DNA of 64,000 bases, taken from the NCBI GenBank assembly GCA_001464865.1, contig LNEG01000125.1, positions 1 through 64,000 of the forward strand. The letters are read 5' to 3'. Below, piece by piece: positions 59,506 to 64,000 of this stretch (its first letter is position 1; each line of letters opens with the position of its first letter). The stretch comes from Burkholderiales bacterium Ga0074133 (GTDB taxonomy: Bacteria; Pseudomonadota; Gammaproteobacteria; Burkholderiales; Burkholderiaceae_C). The position numbers and the translations under genes were made by a program. The notes beneath the pieces were generated by a model. The model was given only the letters and a program-made list of their open reading frames with translations, ran no database searches and had not been told where the DNA came from.

Positions 59506-60646
59506 CGCCTGGCGCCGGCCTGGCCGGGGGGGCCATCACCACCCGGTTGCGGCCCAGCGCCTTGGCGGTGTACAGGGCCTGGTCGGCCCGTTCCAGCGTG
59601 TGGTCGATGGTGTCGCCGGTGCGGTGCTGCGCCAGCCCGGCAGACACCGTCAGGTGCAGCACGCCGGCGGAGTGCGTGATTTCCAGGGCCTCGACCGCCT
59701 GGCGCACCCGGTCGAGCAGCTCGCGCGCATCCTCGGGCCCGGTTTCAGCCAGCATCAGCACGAACTCCTCGCCGCCCCAGCGCGCCAGCACATCGGTGTC
59801 GCGCACACTGGCGCGCACGGTGCTGGCAAACGCCTGCAGCGCGCGGTCGCCGGTGGAGTGGCCGTGCGTGTCGTTGACGGGCTTGAAATGGTCGATGTCG
59901 AGCTGCGCCAGCATCAGCGGCCGGCCGGTGCGCAGCGCACGGCGCTGCTCCAGCGCCATCAGGTCCTGCATGGCGCGGCGGTTGAGCAGGCCCGTCAGCT
60001 CGTCGCGGGTGGCCAGTTCGCGGTTGACGGCCAGGGCTTCGGCCAGGGCCTCGCGCTGGCGCTGCAGCTTGGCGCGGATGCGCTGGATGCGCAGGTTCAG
60101 TGCAATGCAGCCGCCCAGCACGATGAACACCATCAGCGCATACGCGGTGTCCAGATAACCTGAGGTGCTGGCGCTGAAGCGCGTGCTCACGGCAATGGCA
60201 CAGCCGAACGCGGTCAGCGCATACACGCCGATGCCGACCACCTCTGCCATCGTGAGGGCAAAGGTGCCAAAGAAAAGGATCATGGCCAGCACGCTGGGCA
60301 CGATGCCCCGTGCCTCACCCGCCAGCACGTACGCCACCGCGCCGCTGGTGATGGTCCATGCCATCTGCGGGATGGTGAGGGACGGATCGTTCAGCTGCGC
60401 TGTTTTCCCCGAGCGCACAAATGCCGTCATCACCAGCAGCCCGCACACCGACATGGCCGCCCACCAGCGCACGGCCGTGACGTTCATGGTCTGCGTGGCC
60501 TCGGCCAGCAGCAGCATCACGCCTGCACTGTTGGCCATGAGCAGCAGCGCCAGCAGCGCCATGCTCACCAGCGTGCGGCGGCGCGGGTCGGTGGAAAGCG
60601 CGGCATTGGTGACGCGCTGCCACACACGGGCGATGGGGTGTTTCAT
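59489..60646 (-). CDS. Membrane diguanylate cyclase (GGDEF)
   Basis: TM N-terminus; RDTDVLARWGGEEFVLML (I-site RxxD + GGEEF); DELTGLLNRRAMQ. Confidence 0.92.
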   Translation of the reverse strand: MKHPIARVWQRVTNAALSTDPRRRTLVSMALLALLLMANSAGVMLLLAEATQTMNVTAVRWWAAMSVCGLLVMTAFVRSGKTAQLNDPSLTIPQMAWTITSGAVAYVLAGEARGIVPSVLAMILFFGTFALTMAEVVGIGVYALTAFGCAIAVSTRFSASTSGYLDTAYALMVFIVLGGCIALNLRIQRIRAKLQRQREALAEALAVNRELATRDELTGLLNRRAMQDLMALEQRRALRTGRPLMLAQLDIDHFKPVNDTHGHSTGDRALQAFASTVRASVRDTDVLARWGGEEFVLMLAETGPEDARELLDRVRQAVEALEITHSAGVLHLTVSAGLAQHRTGDTIDHTLERADQALYTAKALGRNRVVMAPPARPAPGVSARA

Positions 60647-61101
60647 GCGCCGTGGCAGCGCAGCCGCTGCAGACCCGGGGCGAGGTTGCACCGCACGCCA
60701 GCCATGGCGATTGCAGCGGTGCGGGCAGTGCGGCAGCCCGGTTTATCACGCGCGGCCCTGGTGCGCTGCAGGTCACTGCTGTCCCTGCCGTCACCGCCGC
60801 GCACGGCACGCGGCCCCCGGGCCGAAGGCGCCGAGCAGGGGGTCGGGCAGTACCGCGCTGACATGGCAGTGGCTGGTGGAGGTGTGGGGCCGGAGACGCT
60901 GATGGAGGGTGGGGCAGCCGGGCGCAGGGGTTGCATCGCCCGGCCCCGCAGCATCGGCAGGTGGCTGCAGTGGAAAACCGCGCGAGTGTTGGCCCCTTGG
61001 GGACAATACAGAAGTTGGGGTGCTGCGTCTACCCACCCGAAGTGGGGATGTGTAATCCGGGGGACTGTCCCGGTCTGCGCGAGGCGCAGCGGGTGGCCCG
61101 G

Positions 61102-61887
61102 TCAGGACAGCACGAGTGCCGCGAGTGCCGCCAGCGGAGCGGTTTCGGCGCGTAGCACGCGCGGCCCCAGGGTGACGGGCGCAAAGCCGTGCTCTGCGGC
61201 CAGCGCTTCTTCGGCAGGGCTCAGGCCGCCTTCAGGGCCCGACAGGAACAGCACCGCCCGCCCGTCCTGCCCGGCCACGGCCGTGTGCAGCGGTACCGTG
61301 CCCGCGCGCAGCGACAGCAGCAGGCGCTGCGGTGGCACGGCGGTATCAGCAGCACCGGCAGCATCGGTGCCCGCGCCTGCGCCTGCGCCGTGGTGGCGCA
61401 CCCAGCCGGCCAGGTCCGCGGCCGGGTGCACCAGCGGCACGCGGTTGCGGCCGCATTGCTCGGCAGCCGATATGGCCACGGCCTGCCAGTGGGCGATCTT
61501 CTTGTCGGCGCGCTCGCCCTTGAGCTTGAGTACGCTGCGCTCGGCCATCAGGGGCGTGATGCTGGCCACGCCGAGTTCGGTGGCCTTTTCCACCAGCCAG
61601 TCCATGCGCTCGTTGGCGGTGATGCCAGCCAGCAGGTGCACAGCGCGTGGCGCCTCGCGTTCGATGGCGTGGTGGGCGCCCACGCGCACGCGCACATCGC
61701 TGCGGCCCATGTGGACCACGGTCGCCTCGAACTCGCCCCCCGGGCTGCCGGGTACCAGGCCGCCATCAAACAGCGTGATGGCGTCGCCCGGCTGCAGGCG
61801 CAGCACCTGCACGTGGCGGGCGACACTGGGCGGCAGGTCCAGCTCGGTACCGGTGGCCAGGATGGCGGGGCAGTGAAAACGGGGCAT
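61102..61887 (-). CDS. rsmE: 16S rRNA (uracil(1498)-N(3))-methyltransferase RsmE
   Basis: MPRFHCPAILATGTELDLPPSVARHVQVLRLQPGDAITLFDG...LFLSGPEGGLSPAEEALA...LGPRVLRAETAPLAALA. Confidence 0.96.
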   Translation of the reverse strand: MPRFHCPAILATGTELDLPPSVARHVQVLRLQPGDAITLFDGGLVPGSPGGEFEATVVHMGRSDVRVRVGAHHAIEREAPRAVHLLAGITANERMDWLVEKATELGVASITPLMAERSVLKLKGERADKKIAHWQAVAISAAEQCGRNRVPLVHPAADLAGWVRHHGAGAGAGTDAAGAADTAVPPQRLLLSLRAGTVPLHTAVAGQDGRAVLFLSGPEGGLSPAEEALAAEHGFAPVTLGPRVLRAETAPLAALAALVLS

Positions 61888-61946
61888 TTGCTACTATATT
61901 AATAGCTGTCGGGCATGATAAATCAAGCACCACAGCCCAGTTTGAC
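61887..61946 (+). repeat. AT-rich palindromic element, copy I (abuts the rsmE start codon)
   Basis: TTTGCTACTATATTAATAGCTGTCGGGCATGATAAATCAAGCACCACAGCCCAGTTTGAC; right half matches copy A (CAAGCACyACAGC..GTTTGAC-like). Confidence 0.8.
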
Positions 61947-61989
61947 TCAAAAACGCCTTGCAGCGGCTGCTGCAGGGCTTGCGGACCCA

Positions 61990-63132
61990 TTACATGCGGC
62001 CGTAGGCAAAGCCCGTGACAGGCTCGGTGCCCTCGATCTGGTCAAGCATCTTGAGCAGCGGCCCGAGCTGGCGGTAGCGGTTGGCCGTGGCGCGGATGTA
62101 GCCCATGAAGCGAGGCGCATCGGCCAGGTACTTGGGCTTGCCGTCGCGCAGCGTCAGGCGCGCAAAGATGCCGGCCACCTTCAGGTGGCGCTGGAGCCCC
62201 ATCCACTCCACCGCGCGGTAGAACTCGCCAAAGTCATCGCCCCAGCCGCTGGCGCTGTTGGCGCCCAGCAGGCCGGCCTTGCGCGCCTTTTCCCAGTAAC
62301 GCACCGTAATGTCGATGACAAACTCTTCTTCCCAGCTGATGAACGCATCGCGCAGCAGGCTGGCAATGTCGTACGTGATGGGGCCGTACACCGCGTCCTG
62401 GAAGTCGAGCACGCCCAGCGGCGCGCCGGGGCTGGCAGGCGCCATCAGATTCCGGGTCATGAAGTCGCGGTGCACATACACGCTGGGCGCGGCCAGGTTG
62501 TGCGCCACGATGATGTTGAACGCGCTTTGCAGCGTGGCCTGCTGGGTAGCGTCGAGCGTGACGCCGCGGTGCTGGGCCAGGTACCAATCCGGGAACAGCG
62601 CCAGTTCGCGGCGCAGCAGGGCCTCGTCGTACGCGGGCAGCACGCCGGGCTGCGATGCCTTTTGCCAGTCCAGCAGCACATCGGTGGCCTGCTGGTACCA
62701 GGCGTAGGCGTCCTGGGGCCGGGCCGGGTCCAGCAGTTCGATCAGCGTCTGGCTGCCCAGGTCAGACAGCAGCATGAAGCCGCCGGCCTGGTCCCACGCC
62801 ATGATGTGTGGCACGTTCAGGCCTGCCCCTGCCATCAGCGCCTGCACCTGCACGAAGGGCGCGCAGTTTTCCTTATCGGGCGGGGCATCCATCACGATGC
62901 GGCTTTCGCCCGTGGCGCTGTCAATGCGCAGGTAGCGGCGGAAGCTCGCGTCGGCCGACGCAGGGCGCAGGCTGGCGGGCAGCAGCTGGTGCGTTTGCGC
63001 CAGCGGCCCGAGCCACGCATGGAAGGCCGCCTCGCGGGCCGGGTCGGCCCAGGTGACCAGGGCTTGGGAAGGAGCGGCCGGGGCGGTGCCCGAAGGCAGA
63101 CCGGAGGGCAAGGGGGAGGAGGGGTGGCTCAT
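61990..63132 (-). CDS. amgK: Aminoglycoside-phosphotransferase-like sugar kinase (AmgK-like)
   Basis: YVHRDFMTRNLMAP..PLGVLDFQDAVYGPITYDIASLLRDAFISWEEEFVIDI; divergent to lptD. Confidence 0.88.
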   Translation of the reverse strand: MSHPSSPLPSGLPSGTAPAAPSQALVTWADPAREAAFHAWLGPLAQTHQLLPASLRPASADASFRRYLRIDSATGESRIVMDAPPDKENCAPFVQVQALMAGAGLNVPHIMAWDQAGGFMLLSDLGSQTLIELLDPARPQDAYAWYQQATDVLLDWQKASQPGVLPAYDEALLRRELALFPDWYLAQHRGVTLDATQQATLQSAFNIIVAHNLAAPSVYVHRDFMTRNLMAPASPGAPLGVLDFQDAVYGPITYDIASLLRDAFISWEEEFVIDITVRYWEKARKAGLLGANSASGWGDDFGEFYRAVEWMGLQRHLKVAGIFARLTLRDGKPKYLADAPRFMGYIRATANRYRQLGPLLKMLDQIEGTEPVTGFAYGRM

Positions 63133-63216
63133 GGATAATCCGATTTTACAAACCCGCCCCTGCGCAGCCGTGCAGGGGTGCCGCTTCGTCTGCCTTTGTT
63201 GCCCATTCCACCCCAC

Positions 63217-64000
63217 GTGCCCCGCCGCCAGCCTCTTCCCGCGCAGTCTTCCTCCTTTCGGACCGTGCCCGTCCGGGGGACCCTGCGCGCAGGCGCCCGG
63301 CCGCCCGTGCCGCGCACCCTGGCCTGCGCCATTGCCCTGGCGTGGTGCGGCCTGCCGCTGGCCCATGCCCAGGATGCCGGCGCCCCGGCCGCCAGCGGCT
63401 GGGATGCCCCGCCTGCGCTGCGCTCATCGCCCCTGCTGCAAGAGCGGATTCCGGACGCGGTGCGCTCACAGCTGCCGGTGTTTGTGCGTGGCGACCGCGT
63501 GAGCGGCCAGACCGACCTGAATGCCGTGATCGAAGGCAATGCCGAGTTGCGCCGCGGCGACACCGTGATCCGCGCCGACCGCCTGGACTACAACGTGCCC
63601 GACGACCTGGCCCGGGCCCAGGGCAAGGTGCGCATCAACCGCGCGGGCAACGTGTACGAAGGCACGGCGCTCGAGCTTCGCGTGGATGCGTTCGAGGGTT
63701 TTTTCAGCGATGCACGCTACCGTTTCCTGGCCAATGGTGCCCACGGCGAGGCCACGCGGGTGGACTTCATCGACCGTGACCGCGCCGTGGTGCACAGCGC
63801 CACCTACACCACCTGCGAGCGCGGCAACGAGGCCAGCTGGCAGCCCGACTGGGTGCTGCGCGCAGGCACGATCCGCCTGGACAACGAAGAACAGGTGGGC
63901 ACGGCCGAAGACGCGGTGCTGGAGTTCAAGGGCGTGCCGGTGCTGCCCATTCCGTACATCACCTTCCCGCTGTCGGACAAGCGCAAGTCGGGCCTGCTGC
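63217..64000 (+). CDS. lptD: LPS-assembly protein LptD (N-terminal part; runs off the right edge)
   Basis: GTG start tentative; signal ...LACAIALAWCGLPLAHAQDA; VIEGNAELRRGDTVIRADRLDYNVPDDLARAQGKVRINRAGNVYEG...YPITFPLSDKRKSGLL-type OstA/LptD region. Confidence 0.9.
   Translation, partial: MPRRQPLPAQSSSFRTVPVRGTLRAGARPPVPRTLACAIALAWCGLPLAHAQDAGAPAASGWDAPPALRSSPLLQERIPDAVRSQLPVFVRGDRVSGQTDLNAVIEGNAELRRGDTVIRADRLDYNVPDDLARAQGKVRINRAGNVYEGTALELRVDAFEGFFSDARYRFLANGAHGEATRVDFIDRDRAVVHSATYTTCERGNEASWQPDWVLRAGTIRLDNEEQVGTAEDAVLEFKGVPVLPIPYITFPLSDKRKSGLL

Noticed and set aside
1-64000. CRISPR arrays, rRNA or tRNA genes
   Set aside because: No regularly spaced direct repeats and no recognisable rRNA/tRNA signatures seen; the only tandem arrays are the (GCCAAA)4 hexamer and short runs such as tcagcgttcagcgttcag near 54005.

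Overview
This 64 kb window is GC-rich (Comamonadaceae/Acidovorax-like) chromosome around the replication origin. gyrB, dnaN and dnaA lie on the minus strand; rpmH, rnpA, yidD, yidC and mnmE lie on the plus strand. Most of the remainder is housekeeping: apt, dprA, def, fmt, pgk, pyrF, uvrA, ssb, mnmA, rsmE, amgK and a partial lptD, plus regulators and transporters. No rRNA, tRNA or CRISPR array was recognised. Two items stand out. (1) A dispersed AT-rich palindromic element family has at least nine degenerate copies of about 57-60 bp. Most share a 46-47 bp core running from RATAGC to TTTGAC-like. Copies sit at gene boundaries, where they supply or overlap stop or start codons, and two lie in frame inside mnmE and fmt. 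(2) A surface/secreted-looking cassette (43.2-51.9 kb) holds a GNAT protein with an extra C-terminal domain and three tandem phage-tail-collar proteins. It is bracketed by two paralogous Ig/FN3-repeat proteins sharing a C-terminal anchor with a variant 'IPVDAPW' motif. Other observations include a degenerate receiver domain on a GGDEF-EAL protein, an SRAP/YedK-family protein lacking Cys2 and the catalytic His, and a candidate sigma54 promoter between an AcoR-like activator and an aldehyde dehydrogenase.
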